Positions 32,512 to 47,500 of a stretch of 64,000 nt of DNA are shown here, in pieces (position 1 is the first letter of the stretch; each line of letters opens with the position of its first letter). The notes under the pieces are model-generated. The model was not told the DNA's origin. It was given only the letters and a program-made list of their open reading frames with translations, and searched no databases. The position numbers and the translations under genes are program-made. This DNA is from Blastobasis lacticolella (Eukaryota; Arthropoda; Insecta; Lepidoptera; Blastobasidae), in the NCBI GenBank assembly GCA_905147135.1, contig LR990054.1, positions 16,157,001 through 16,221,000 on the forward strand, read 5' to 3'.

Positions 32512-32545
<34 letters not shown>

Positions 32546-35500
32546 GTCTTATGCTAGTATCACCATGGATTTGAAAAACCAACTTGCTGATTGGTAGGTA
32601 TGTAGGACTGAAATCTAATAATAAATCGCGTTGTGTTCTAGAATACCTACAGACATAAACTGGTTTAATGTTCAGGTCCTGTATATCAATTTATATTATA
32701 ATATAATACAGGACCTAAACATTAACCGGCTATACATACAGGATGTGTGCGAAACCGTCCGCGGCACCTGCCCGCATGGCTGCGTAAATCTCGCGCCGAT
32801 AATTTAGAGATTGTTTGTCGGGGTCTCGCATAAATCTAGGTAGGGCTGGCCTGAGACTCTTTATTTATTTATTTATTAAACAATTTATTGTACATAAGAA
32901 AATGAAACAGATAGTACAAATTATACATTACTATGCTTTTGAGAGGAGGATGAAATCGTAAATTTTCGAAATATCTACGGACAATGCAAGAGCATAACCA
33001 CCTTAAGGTCGTATTCTTTTGCACTATTGTGCAGTTGTTAAACGGTTTTTATAGCAATCATGAATATTTATTCTATAAAAAATGCCCTGGGGGTAAACGA
33101 CGAGTCCTTTGTGCATAAGGGACAGCTAATTTTCCCTTCTTTTAGTGAACAAATTTTGGCTTAAGATGCACCAAATACCGTGAATGTTGCTGTAGCGGCG
33201 AAGGAAAATTTTGTTGAAGTGATAAGGCACTTATGCTCTTGCATTGTACTTATGTACGAAAAAGCTATTTAAATAACTAAAAAGTACCTACATTCTAAAA
33301 TTGAAAGCAGATTCGAGGGTAGGGTTGTTGGCAACTAATACTTTAAATAAAACATGCGATTGACTAAAACATTTTGTCATAAAAAATATTTCAATTCAAA
33401 ACAGGACAAGTCTAAAAAGCGTGGTGAACCTACACATCGTTTTATCTTCCGCTAGTAAATCAGGCCGTCTTTTGGGCAGCCCTACACTCTCACCTATGTC
33501 ACCGGGCTCCAATGGACCGGCCTCAGCGACTCTTCGGCCGCAAAAAGTTGTAATTTATTTGTTTTTGTAGCGCAAATTATTATCGGGGTCGGAATTCATG
33601 ACGTCAAATCCACGGCCTACACCCTAAGGTGCGAGGCGAGGCCATTTTTTTTCTCCTAGGCATTACCTATTCTGGGACGCTTTATTTTATTTCCTAGCCA
33701 GGCCGGTGGATTTGCTCCCGGTGTTGGTTTAGTTATTTACTAGACAGCCACGGTTTTAAAGGTACAAGATTTACAGAATGTGTTCAATTTTATTTTATTT
33801 TATTCAATAAGTATAAGTTTTATTTTCATTTATAACACATTGACATTTTGTATTTGGGTAAGTAATAACAGTCATTTAAACATTTATTTTATGACATTAT
33901 ATTTGATTAAGTTTACTTAAATTTTTCTAGTATTATTTTGGAAATCATGCGTCTATCATGTAAAATAATTTAACATAATCATTTTACATATTAATTTTCT
34001 ATTTTGACATTGATAATTCTTGTATTTAAAATTGGATTAAGATGGATAGCTAGCTCCTTTCGGAACAGGTGATTTTTACACCCTGTAGGTACCCAAATAC
34101 ATCTCTCTGACCAATCTCACTTTTTTTGGTGAAGATTTTAAATCCGATGAGTCTGAATTACCCGCACAATGTTAGATAGCGAAGAACAGATACACCCGAA
34201 CAGTAGGTAACTTTGTTTTATACCTATTACGAGTAATGGGATAATTTATACTGAGGAACATAACCTCACTCACTTTACCTTTACTAAACTGCGGCTTTAC
34301 CATAAAAAAGTGTAGGGTATGTGAAAATTCTCCATTGGATCCGCCAGTAAAACGCCTAGAGGGAAATATTAAGAAATCAAGACAAAGAATGTAACACAAA
34401 CACGAGGAATAATGTAAATATACCGCCATTAAGCCGGCTAAAAGACTGTATTACCACTTCTTTCCGCGTTCCAGCCAGGAAGGGCCTCTTTCGGGACATT
34501 TTTAGCCTAAAATAAGAATAGAGATGCAAATTCCCTGCCCCGAGCTTTGAGGGAAGCTGAATGACCTCACAAACTTTCGCCGAGCTTTTATATTTTTCTG
34601 TACAGCATTTTTTTTGTTGCATAAAATGTCTGGTTCGTAAAAAGAAATGGCGCAGGTAAGACTTGCTTTAAATCTATTCGAGTCTCGGTTGAGATTGCAT
34701 TATAAACAACACAGTCAGACGGGTACCTACCTAGGTAGCTACACATAGAAAACCTGAAAGCGACACAGGATGGGAATGAAATTGGCTAGAGTAGATAAAT
34801 ATAAAGGCTAGGAACACACCCGAGTTCAAGATGTTGGTTTGTAGTGTTAGCATGTATCTATGTTATATATACGGCAAATTCTCCACTTTCTTTCTAATGT
34901 GGTAACTGTTTTACTGTCGCTGGATATGCCAGAGTTACGCGACTCGATCGAGTACTAACAACCTACATCCGTGGCAGTCTTTTTGTGAGGGATATCACTG
35001 ATAAGATCGAGAAGGCCAGCGCTGAGTTGGTCACGTGTTGCGTAAGCCCCAGGGATATGTAGGTAATATATGCCTGAACCTGCCGGTATTAGGAAAGAGA
35101 TCCCGTGGGCTGCCCATCAAACGATGAATTGACATTGTTTAATCGGATGCGGGAGCCAACGAGTATGCCGAAGACCGGGCGAAGTGGAGAAGAATGAGTA
35201 GGAAAACGGACCCTGGCAGAGGCTGAGATAAGCGATAAGATGATGATGATCATCATCACCATGATAATTAATATTGATGTTCGCCGTTTTGTCTCCTTCA
35301 CTGTCCTTAAACCGTACGATAGAAAGTGACGAAAAAACTTTACGTCATCCACATTTTCGAACGTAGCTCATGAATATATTTACGAGCGAAACGGTGTCTT
35401 CCTGGCTCGGGATAGCACGAGCGAAAAAAATAGAAACTTATTTATATGAAATTAGGATCTCATAAGATGTTTGGCGCGAGATTCGATTGCTTGGAAATTG

Positions 35501-38500
35501 AAGGGCAAATTACATTTCATAGGAGGTTGGAGGTGGCCCGGCGCCGTGTTGCCAGCCCAAGAAATAAACACGACATTTTCGCAGAAAATTCGCTTCGGCC
35601 GTCCCGTGATTTTCTCATGATGTTTTTTTATGTACTTACGGCCCGCCTGATGGTGAGAAGTCACCGCAGCCTATGGACGTTTGCAATATGCAATATTAGG
35701 GGCGTTCTTTGCGTTGCCGATCCCGTATAAACTTTTACATCCATTTCTTGAAGAACTCCATGTTGTACTCCATGTTTACTTATATTTAGAGCTCTAAGAA
35801 GAACCGGTCAAGAAATTTTCAGACTACTTATATATTAAAAGGGTCGTGGAAGGGATCTTTTTCTACTTTAGTAGCGAATATCGGATAAAAATGAAACATC
35901 TGAAGATAAACATGAAGAATGAAGCTACCCCACATAGGTAGATGCCGGATATTTATCCAAAGCACACTGGCAATATTATAAATAGCTACCTATTCCGTTT
36001 TTCTTTGGTATTTTACTACGGATCACGAAAATTTGAGACATTATTTATCAATTTAAACGTTCGAATAGAAATACAAACAAAAGTAGAACACGACAACGGT
36101 ACCTAAGTAATTAATTAAAATGATCCATAAAGAAATCTTGGTAATCTAGGTAGGTCAATTGAATTATTTAAATCAATACCTCAGTTAATGTACCTACCTA
36201 TATTCGATATGTTTTTCTATTGAAACGTACTTTAACACCATTACATTGAAAAAAATACCCACAATTTCACATCGCAACAGCGACCAATCTCCAGACGAAC
36301 CCCGCTCGTACCTAAACCTACCTAAATCCGACCTGGCAACACCGCGACAGGTCGGCAACCTCCGCGGAGGTTCGAACGAAACCCAATTTGGTTACATTTA
36401 CCTCGAATTGTATTCCATGTAATCATGGAAACGTTAATATTAGACGAGCCCTTTTGAACTTGAGTTGAGATTAAACCTTAGAAAGCTACGTGCCCATACA
36501 TAAGTTCGGGGCGGTTTTAATTTGAGCTTTATCGTACGATGTATTATAGAATAGATACCAGCACTCTATATAGGTTCGCTTTGGTAAGGACGAAATTATA
36601 CTCGTAAGTATTATTCACGTAAGTAACAAATTTGCAAATGTTGCAATTTGCAAAACACTTTTATCGATTCAAATTTATCGTAAGTTACTTAAATAAATAT
36701 CGTACGTTAGTAAAACTTACAAGTGTATAACTTTGGCCTTAGGTATAAGTGCTACAAGTAACACGAATCACGTTAAATTTGTCTCAAATTATAAATTGAT
36801 CGTGAAAAATAGAGTATTGAAGATAAGCACCATGTTTTGTTTTCCTGACTCATCTGATAGTTTCTTAGCTCTGTGGCATTATCGTTATCAATGAAGAGGA
36901 GGAATTTATACACATGATGATATTAAGATTAACCCTGCATTAAAAATATCTAGTTAATTTTTAGTAGAGTAATGTGTCGTACCTACTTATAAGTAAGTAG
37001 ACGTCTTATAAGACGTCATCATCATAGTCCTAGGCCTCCGCGTCATAGGCCGTTGGCTCTCACATCCGACTCAGTAATGTCAATCCATCGCTTCTTAGGT
37101 CGCTCACGGGGCCTCTTTCCTGATACCGGCAGGTTCAGTGCGTGTTTTATTCCCAGGCACCCATTTCCCACGTATCCCACAGGCTTGCGTACCTACTTAT
37201 AAGTAGGTAGTAATATTTTTTACGTAGTATTTATTTCTCTGTGGTGACAGACTCGTTTCTGCACCAAACTACTTTCAGGTTTGCTCTACGGGAATTACTC
37301 TACGGGAAAAATATTAACTTTCCCCTTGACAAAGTTGAAGTTCAGCTCGATCGAAATGTTGCAAGCTCGGGGGTCGCACAGCGAGCTAATGAGCCTGCAG
37401 ATCAGTACACTAACACCCGTATTCAGAAACTTACTATGAAATCTTACAGTGTTTGCGAACATACAGGGTATAACCCGTGTCACGAAAGAAGAGACTTGTC
37501 AAATGGCAGTGGAGGGGATTTCGCGCAGGTAATCGTATGCAGCGCAAGTCGAACCACGTGACCCGCCAAGTCAGTTATTTCAAGTCAAGTTATTTGACAC
37601 TAGCTATACCAACTGACAATACTCGTACTTAAGCGGCGATCGGCACTATTCGTCCGTCATATTTATACATAGATATTCACAGTCTAACCTAACTAGGGTT
37701 GCCAACTTTTTCTAGACCAAATATAGTATTTTCGGGTTAAGAAGCCATAAAAATATAGTAGGTAGGGAATTAACCAAAAAATATATAGTAGGTTTTTTAA
37801 ATTGAAATTATTATTTCTTAAATGTATATTTTCTGCTACATTGAGCTTCATAGCTGTTTTGTTTTATTTGACTTGAGTTTGACGTCACGTCATACAAATG
37901 TCAAGACTCAAGATCGTTCTGAAATATTCGATTTGCATCAGGGATATTTCTTTAGTGGATCTTATGGACGCGTTCCGTTTTGCGGTACTGTTGTGCTAAT
38001 TAAATATAGTAGTTTCGCCTACTATATTTTAATTTTTAATTTATAGTAGGTAGACTCCTAATATAGTAGGTAGACTCCTAATATAGGAGGATACTATATT
38101 ATATAGTAGGGTTGGCAACCCTAAACCTAACCGACAGAAAAAGTCGGATAACCCCCGACCAAGTTTACACAATCTCAAATATTTCCTAAACTACTGAACC
38201 GATTTCAATGAAACAAAGCTATGAACCATCTCGATTAATCTGGATTTTACAGAAAGAAAACCACATTGAAATCGGTAATTGTGTTCGGGAGTTACAACGT
38301 TACATACATCTGTTTTATACAGACACACACGTCAAACTTGTAACATCCCCTTCTTTCGTCGGGGTTAATAAAAATGTAAGGTAGCCAACAAAATAAGCCG
38401 TATAGAACTGCGTTCTCGAGATTAGATTCCACTAAATGAACGCATAGTAACGCTACTTTACAAGTATCGTTTGTAAATATGTACGAGTATGAAAGGGGCC

Positions 38501-41500
38501 GATTACACCTTTACAACCAAAGCCAGCAACCTCAGTCATCAGAGAGCAGAAAAAAATTGAATGTTTGCTCTCACAATAATGTCTATTTTTGTACCACTTA
38601 TATATTTTACGCGCCTGCTCCGCTGTCCAAAGGACCTTTTTATAAAATAGATATTTTGATCTGCTTTCTGATGACTTAGATTGCTGGATTAAGCAAAGGT
38701 GTAATTGACTCTATACAGTAATGACAATCTATCTACACACCAATTTTTTCACCTACGAGTAGTTACTTCCTTACATCCGAACCCAATTTTAAACCGACAC
38801 CATTCCAAACAAAACCCCTACATTCCCAGCCATCACGGCGCCAAACACGCGCCGGGAATCGAATCGGACAACTTAATAACACAAACATCATCCTCCGAGC
38901 CCGGGCTTACGGTCGACCTAATTAAAGTTGGGTAGTTCAAGTGATTAGCGCCCGGCAGGCGGGGGGCGGGGGGCGTCGGGCTTATCACCAGGCTAAGGCC
39001 TCCTCAGGCTTGGAACACGGCGCACATAAAGATCGCCCGGTCGATTGTGGCAACCACCAACCATTATGGAGGTGGGAGCCGCCTAATTTTGGATACCTTT
39101 TTCTGGGCTAATGCCGCTGAAGCTTGTTGTGTGTTCATAATTATGTAAGTACATGACTTTTCAGGTTTAACGTTTTCAGTTTTTGATTGCCCTAAGTCAA
39201 AACGGAACCGATTTTCTTAATTTTACGTAGGTACAGTATTATTGTAGTTTGAAAGACGAAGAATGCCATATGGTACAGTCGAACAAACTTAACAAGAAAC
39301 ATAGGGTTTATATAATACTCTATACTAAACAAAGTGTGTCGTTTTACGTCTATGCTATGTGTTTTGCATCCCATCAATCATGCGGATGAAGCCGTGGGCA
39401 AATTCTGAACTTCTGAATTCATAACATCAAAATGAAAATTCGGGTTCAAGTTATGAAAATTCTGAATTCATAACTTGAACCCGAACGAAGATAATCTTCT
39501 TAAAATTGTTATCCGTTAACTGTGGTCTTAATTAAATTTGTTTATTGCGGGGTCTAAATTACCTATATTACATTACCTACGTTAATAATATAGGTAGGTA
39601 CTGCATCTATTAGCACGTAGTTGATTGCCTGTCTCTTTCGGGGATGTTTGTGTGCAATCATAAATAAAATAAATACATAATAAATAAATAATCGTGGACA
39701 AATTCACACAGCGCCATCTAGCCCCAAAGTAAGCAAAGCTTGTGTTATGGGTGCTAGATAACTGATAAACTACTTATATACTTTTAAATATATACTTATT
39801 ATACATAGAACACCCGGACCCGTAACAGAAATTAAAATTCATCATTTCAATTTCTGCCCGGTTGGGAATCGAACCCGGGACCTCTTGCGTGGCAGACGTG
39901 GCACTGAACCACTCAGGTCGTCAATCATGGTGTACTAGCATTCATAACACGTATAATATTATGTATAATCAAAAACAGCTTGATTACTTGTAGAGCATAG
40001 TATAACAGCGAGAGGACTTGAACCCATAAAATATTAAAGAACGTTATTCGGCCCCGGAAAGCACATTTACCTTTTATTATCCACGTATTTCCCGCAAAAA
40101 TTTATGACGGAACCACCTTCAATAAAAATATTGTAATTTGTCACGTTAATTGTAGACTGAGAACGTAACTGTCCCATTTTCTTCGTCCAAAACAATGTGG
40201 CGTATTGTAGACGCGTATAGGCAGTTATAGGCATGCGGGTATAGGCAGTTATCTATTTTCATTCCTTTCCCTCCTACCCACCTTTGTTCGCGGACGAAAA
40301 CAAATCTTCAAACAACACATTTTCCGACCCTTAATAAATTCTGGCGAAATATTTGTACATTCAAAATCCCTGCTTAGTTTTAATATTATTTTGCAACATG
40401 ATATATTCAAGTTCATAAGGAGGGAAGAAAACAATTTGATGTCGTTATATCTCTGTTGCCTTGTCGCCGTTATGTTGGTATTCTCTCTCACTCTACCTTG
40501 TGCCGTGTTCGGGAGAAATATGACCCGACTTGCTTTGGCAGTAAGGAAATATCGCCGTTGTATATTTTTCAGCGAAACACGAAGCCCGGCTGTGAAAATT
40601 GTGAAACAATACCCTCGCCTTGCGCAAAATGAGTGAAATATTGAGCTAGAATTGAAAGGTTTTTCATGAAACTTTGAACATTTTATATTTTACGATTGCG
40701 TAGGCTACCCTAGCCCTGCTACCCGGCTACGTAACAGTATCTAGGGGCTTTATTTTTGCCGATCGCCTCGAGCAGAACGGTTTTCAATTTAGATTTTCGG
40801 CATTAAATATACAATATTATTTAAGTTTTATTGAAGCGACTCGTAAGCGAGAGGTGCCGGGTTCGAATTCCACTGCGGCCATGTACCAATCAATATATTC
40901 TGAGTTATTGCAATTATCTGATTTGCCTAATCCTGGATAATGGTCAACTTGGGCCTTCGTGCACAACCGGGACATTAACGCCAACATTTTTTTTAAACAG
41001 GTGCCTATACCAGCCGGTATCAGGAAAGAGGTTCTACGGGAGGCCCAACAAAGAATATGTTGCCTACGACGCAGGAATGCCAAAGACTGGCCGAAATGTA
41101 TAAGTAAGATGAGGAAAACGGACCCTGGCAAAATACTGGATTGCCCGTTAGAATGATTATGATATGAAGTTTAAATTATGCTCCTCGGTGTTGCATTCGA
41201 CTCGTACTCGACAATTACTCTTTTCTGAGTTACGTACATTAGTTGAACACGACGTACTTTAGCTAACTCTTTCGTCTTACGTTGAAGTAAGCAAACACGA
41301 CAAACAACATGATAGGTATGCAGTGAAACAATACGCTACCTAGGTCTCAAAGTAAACAAACGCCCGCCCCAACCTAGGTGTCCTAGGTCAATATAAACGG
41401 CGTTGCACACCGCACGGGTGTTCGCACGTCGCCATAATTCGATATGTAACGCGTCGCCTCGCTCACGCGATTATGGTAACCGAATCGATCACGCTGCCTG

Positions 41501-44500
41501 CGCGGTAATTGATATCGGCATTGGTTGTTTATTGCTACGGACGGCCCGGCGAGGACCCGAGTACCTGATAGAAATCCGAATAAATAACACACGTTTTTAT
41601 TAAACTCGAATTAAGCATTAGCTAACTATTTATCTATGGATTCGCATTGGAATGTTGGTAAACTGTAGCGTAGCCACAAACGTACCTGAACCGGTGACGG
41701 CCTCGTTGTTGTTGACAATAAACTGACATTTCAAAATGGCGACTCTTAGGTCCAGTTTTGGTCAGAGTCAAATAAGTTTGCTGTGGGAAACAGAACGCAA
41801 CTGTCATTTTAGGCGATGCGTACAGACTAAGCACCGCCTAATCCACTTCTTAACATTACGCGTTACCTAACGGCGATAGTTCTTTCCTAGCAGTTGGTGA
41901 AACATACTTTCGTCTTAATTTTTCATGCCGAAAATAAAAATTGATAATGCCCGACTCGAGGCGAGGGGTTCAACAATAGAACCCTTAAAGCAACCAGGGA
42001 CCGCCTAACTCGAATGCTATCGGTTACGACTTCAAATGACTTGCCATCCATCTCACTCTCGCAGATGAAGTTAAAGCCGAGGTAGGGCTCTAGCTAGAAC
42101 TTCTCCGGACAAGCCTGCGGAGCATGACGGGCTTTCCGTATAAAAACAATCTCTTAAAATGCTCCCATATCCTTCCGCATTCTGATGTAGTATAAAATCG
42201 CTTTCCGTCTGTCTGTCTGTTATCCGCTAACTCCTAGTTCACGCAACTGATTTTGACGCGGTTTTGCATAATTTAGAGAATTCATGTGGGTGAATGTCAT
42301 TCATACATACAAAGTGTTTAATACATGCATGTATATTGTAACAAGAGAAAACCCAAGAACACCCATGCGATGCCGAGGCGGATCGCTAGTAAAACACATG
42401 TCATCATCATCATCATCACAGCCCATAACAATCCACTGCAGGACTTCGGGCCTCTCCCACGAAAAGGGAGGTCATTGCCATAATCTCCACGCTTGGCAGG
42501 CGGGTTGGAGATCGCAGTGCAGTTAATGTAAATCTAAACAGAAAGATGCTGCTGCCCATCTTTCGGATTTGTCCTTTAGTCGCCTCTTACGACACCCACG
42601 GGAAGAGATGGGGTGGTGCTATTCTTTGAGGTGGCGGCACCACACACCACGAAAAAAACACATGTAGCGATTGCAAATCGAAACCAGCACCCCACGAATC
42701 GCCACACGACGAATCCGCTCGGTGTGTCCTTTCCCTACCCGGCTGCCATTTTCCATCAGTGACGGGAAATTGGAAATTATCTGTCGAAAAGTGCTAGGGA
42801 ACGCGGACCCCTGTAATGGTATTTAATATTCGAACGGTGTTGGTGTTTGACGATTGACGGACGGAAAGCGAAGCTGGGAAATTGACTTATATCTTCGCGA
42901 CGGCACTTGCTGAATTAGTGGAATAACTGTTTCAAGGCTAATGCGGAAGACGAGTTAGGCTTTCGACTGGGAATTGGTCGCTAATGTAACTAAATGTATG
43001 AAGGCAATAGATTTTCCGAGAGCCGATTAAAAATAATAAATAGTTGAAATACCTTGACCTTTTAACATCCTTTATAATTTGCACCTTGAGATGGATTTAT
43101 TAGTATATATATTTTGCAGAAAAGTTCTTTCATTCTTCCGAAGACGCAACATCAAATTCATGAACTAATTTACACTAAGAGTAATCAGACTTCTTACGAT
43201 AATTTATGTAATTCTGTACAAACTGTAATCCTACTTCTAGTATCCCGTATAATTTAAATAACTATCCGCGAGCACCTGTTAATGGCCTCGATGTTATATA
43301 TGTTTGTAAGTATTACTTGTAACTTGCTGTTGGTGTTCTGAATAAAGTAAAATAAATAATTGTAATAGATACCGTTGATAGACAGGATTCACAAAATTAA
43401 ATCAAAACGAGACCGTTAGATATATAAAAATGTAGACATTTTGCGCTTTCTTATTAGAAAAATCTTTTCATTAAAAACTGGGATCCGAAGTAATAATAAA
43501 AAGGGGATATATGCGAGGCTAATTATTTGTATCAGGATAGAGCAGTGTCGGTCTGCATAGTCTCGTATATCCCTCTTGTGATCATTATATACCTACATCA
43601 TGCATACAACCTACCTTATGTACGTTAAAGTACCAAGCCAAATTTTTAAACTACCAAACCGTACCGTACCGGACTACACATACACATTTTTTTTTTTTTT
43701 TTTTACGTCATACGATAGGCAAACAGGCAAGCGGGCCACCTGATGGAAAGTGGTCACCACTGCCTATAGACATTAGCAACACCAAGAGTATCGCTAAAAA
43801 CATTCCTTAGAAACCGGTTCTCAGCAAAAAACATAACCCTTCTGACTGAACCAGCACCGTAAGGCAAAGTCAGCTGTTGCGACCACGGGCAACGCATGAA
43901 AGTACGGGAAAAATGCAGGAAAACTCGGGGAACAAGCGTGGGGAAACTCAGGGAGTGTGGGGAATTGCGGGGAAGGGCGGTAATTAATAAAGCGCGAGCC
44001 CCGCGATAAGCCGGCGAGCGTGCTCGTAAATCTACCCCGCTAATGACACCCTCTGTATGGCAACACTTGCCGCCCGGATGACGGGTGTATCAGTTCATGA
44101 CACCACTAGAACTCGACTCGTGTTGGATCGTCATCTTGGCGTTAACGTTCCGGTTCTGTTCTCGCTAGGGCCCGGGATCTGCCTTAACCATGATCTGGGA
44201 TTTGGCAAATCAGTGGAGCGACTGCCATTTGACCTCCGTGATTCTGCTACCAGGGGAACCTGACCAGATTGGATCATGGTTAGACATTCAGTCGCCTGAA
44301 TGTGCAGGTTTCATCACGTTTTCCCTCACCGTAAAAGCATCGGTTAGTATTCAACAACTGTCGCTGACCTCTAATAATACTTGTATTGTTACAGGTCAGT
44401 GATTCGAGCATTTTTGAGCCATTGTTATATGTTTGTGATGTGTTGTTGTGTGTGAATAAAAACGTATTCTATTCTATTCTATTAATGTACATAACTCAGA

Positions 44501-47500
44501 AAAGTGTCTTTTGTGCAAGGTCGCAGTGGGATACGAACCCGGTACCTCTCGCTAAAGTGTCGGATGCTGTAACCACTCGATCACCGACGCACCTATATAT
44601 TTATACTATGTACAGATTCAAATAACAGGCTAGTATATAGTTATGAATCATATTTAAGGGTATCGAATTTATGAGAGTACGGTCCGAATCAATTCAATTT
44701 CTTTGATCGGAGTTTATATACCACAGATCAAAGAAACACAATTCCAGTACTATATTCATTTTAGTAGCTGATTCTATATTATTTAGTTAGAGATATTCTC
44801 ATCGGCTGGCCTAGCCAATCTTCTTAAATGTTATCGTAAGTACTGTTCAGATGGGGAAATATTTATGAGTTACCCGCTTCCCTGCGATTTTCGGGCGCGC
44901 GAAACACGAGTCTGAAATTACAGTTTTTCCCGCGGGTACCCTAAATATTTCCAAGGCCAAAATACACTATGACCTCAGCAGCTAGGTCGAGAGTTTCCTG
45001 AAGAGAAGAGCGTAAGCATCAGCTGACAATAGAATTGTAGCCGTTGACATATAGGTAGAGCTCGTCTAGTCTAAAATGACGCGCCCCACTACTTAGTTAG
45101 TTGATTTCGATGTGTGAGTGCAAATATTAATAACGACACTTCATCTGTTTGGGAGCGTCGACTGCTCCAATCGAACAACGCGAGCTCCTACGTTGGTGTC
45201 TCACCGGCAACTGAATGACCAATTACAACGGCATTTGTATATGTATTGCGTCCATATTTTAAACTTGCTTGTGTGCGTTAATGCAATAGTGGGGCGCGTC
45301 ATTTTAGATTAGACGAGCTCTACATATGGTACCGACATACTATGGCTGTGGCTACGTCGGACATCATTTATTTATTTACTAGTGGGCCCGGCGCGACTTC
45401 GTTCGCGTACGCCTACTTTACCCCTACCTACCTTTTTTCTTATTTATAAACCTACCTCTTAAATTACTCTATCTATTGTTGAAATCCGCATTAATATCCG
45501 TTGCGTACTTTAAAAGATCTAAGCGTACATACATAGGGACAGACGAGAAGCGACTTTGTTTTATACTATGTAGGTATAGATTTCTTGTTTCGTTACAATA
45601 GCTTTGCCTTTAGGCTTTGTCTTTTTAATGTACCGATTATACTTTGATTAACATAACTTGGAGTATTACAATACGAACACACGTCCAACTTTCCGATTCT
45701 AACGCCAGTCTATGATAGAACGCTTCATACGTTTCATATAAATAACGAAGTGAGTTCCCCTTCTGACAAAGGGTCCGTGATTGTCAATTTACCCAAAACA
45801 TGCGATAGAAATTCGCCGTTTGATTTTGGCATATACATGCAAACTGCACGAGATACGCTCACGGTGGATCAGTGTTACCACTATGGTTGCCAACAATGTT
45901 ATTTTCATTTATAATATAATCGAATTTTTTGTTTGATGCTCTTACGGTGAGGGAAAATATCGGAACCTACACATTCAGTCGACTGAATGTGGAACCATGA
46001 TCCAATCTCGTCAGGTTTCTCTGTTACCAGGGTCACAGAGGTCACATGGCAGTCCTGATTTGCCAAATCCAGATCCAGGATCATGGTCATGGCGATGATG
46101 ATAAGTATCTTTGGTTTTTGCAACGGGTTTATGCTTCGTAGGAGACTGGCCGGTAGAGATGTCGATCGAACATCTAACGAACGAAATACTAAACACAATA
46201 ATTATGAAGAACCTGCTCAAATCAATGTCTTTTTATTTATTTTTATTTCCTTATTTATTTCAGGCAACTGAGGCCCATATTGATAAATACACAAACAACA
46301 TAAATACAAAATAGACTGATACAAAATACAGACAAAGATAAAACCTATACCTACATACAAATTATTAAAAATTGTAGACTAATATTTAAAAATATAATTT
46401 ATTAATATCTTGCTTAAATAAGCTATTTTTATATCGAAAAGTTTTAACAATTAGCGTCTCTGTGAAGCCAACAAAATAAGTTACGCTAAAAACGGCAGTT
46501 TTTAGCAAAAATGAAATGTTTAATTAAAGTTAGACGATACTTGTAATAACTTTTCGATTTAAAAATAGCTTACTGCTATTTCTAGAAATTGTTTTCTTTA
46601 CTTACACTTTACAAAACGGCAAAAAATCATCAGATTTAAGCAGATTTTTGATAATTATAGTGGTTAGCGAGAACAGGGACCCAATTTTGAAATCGCCTCG
46701 ATTCGTACTGTACCTATTCAATTTTGATTTCCGGCATGAAAATTTCGTATATTTTTAACTCACATTAGCAACTCAAAAGGTTCAAAAATAGGAAAAATCA
46801 GTATGATGCATCAAAATATTGAATTTTTCCCTACCGTAGCCCTTGCGGCCATATCTACTCGCCAAGAAACCGTTGTCGCGCGAAAATAATAATAATAATC
46901 CTCCTTATTTATATAAAATACAGTAAGGTACATGTTAAAATGGCAGGTGTGATAAGTACATAACAATTTTTGTTGCCCTGCTTCCCAAACTAGGAATTAC
47001 CTGTATCTTGGGAATCAGTGAAATCACCCATGGCGCCTCATCATATTTTAAGAATGCCTAGCATTGTGAAAACCTAAACCGAATATACGTATTTGATTTG
47101 GGTTGATTAATATCGTCATTCGTCTTATGTGGTTATCGACGTTTATGTATACCTTTTGCTTTGTATGTTTCCACACAAACTGCCTTAGTAACCGCAAATC
47201 AAAGCAACAGAGCTGGCGTACACGATGAAATGAACAGCCTCAATTGAAATTGATAGGTATACCTAGGCATATTGTTGTATTGGCATACAAGCCACATTTG
47301 AAACATAATATAGGCATATTGTTGTAAAGGCATACAATAGGTTGAGTGGCTACGTTAATTGCAGAAGGCTTACATAGCCAGGTATTACAATTACCAGTGT
47401 TCCGTATGGCTTGGCTGATGGGAGCACATAATTGGATCTGAGAGGACCAACAACTATATGCGTTGTACACACGGCAGTACCTCAGCCTACAGTGTTTAGA

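Noticed and set aside
45118..45312. 64-codon frame, also at 51579-51773, as a small conserved gene
   Set aside because: It lies wholly inside the duplicated 269-bp MITE, so its conservation reflects element copying.
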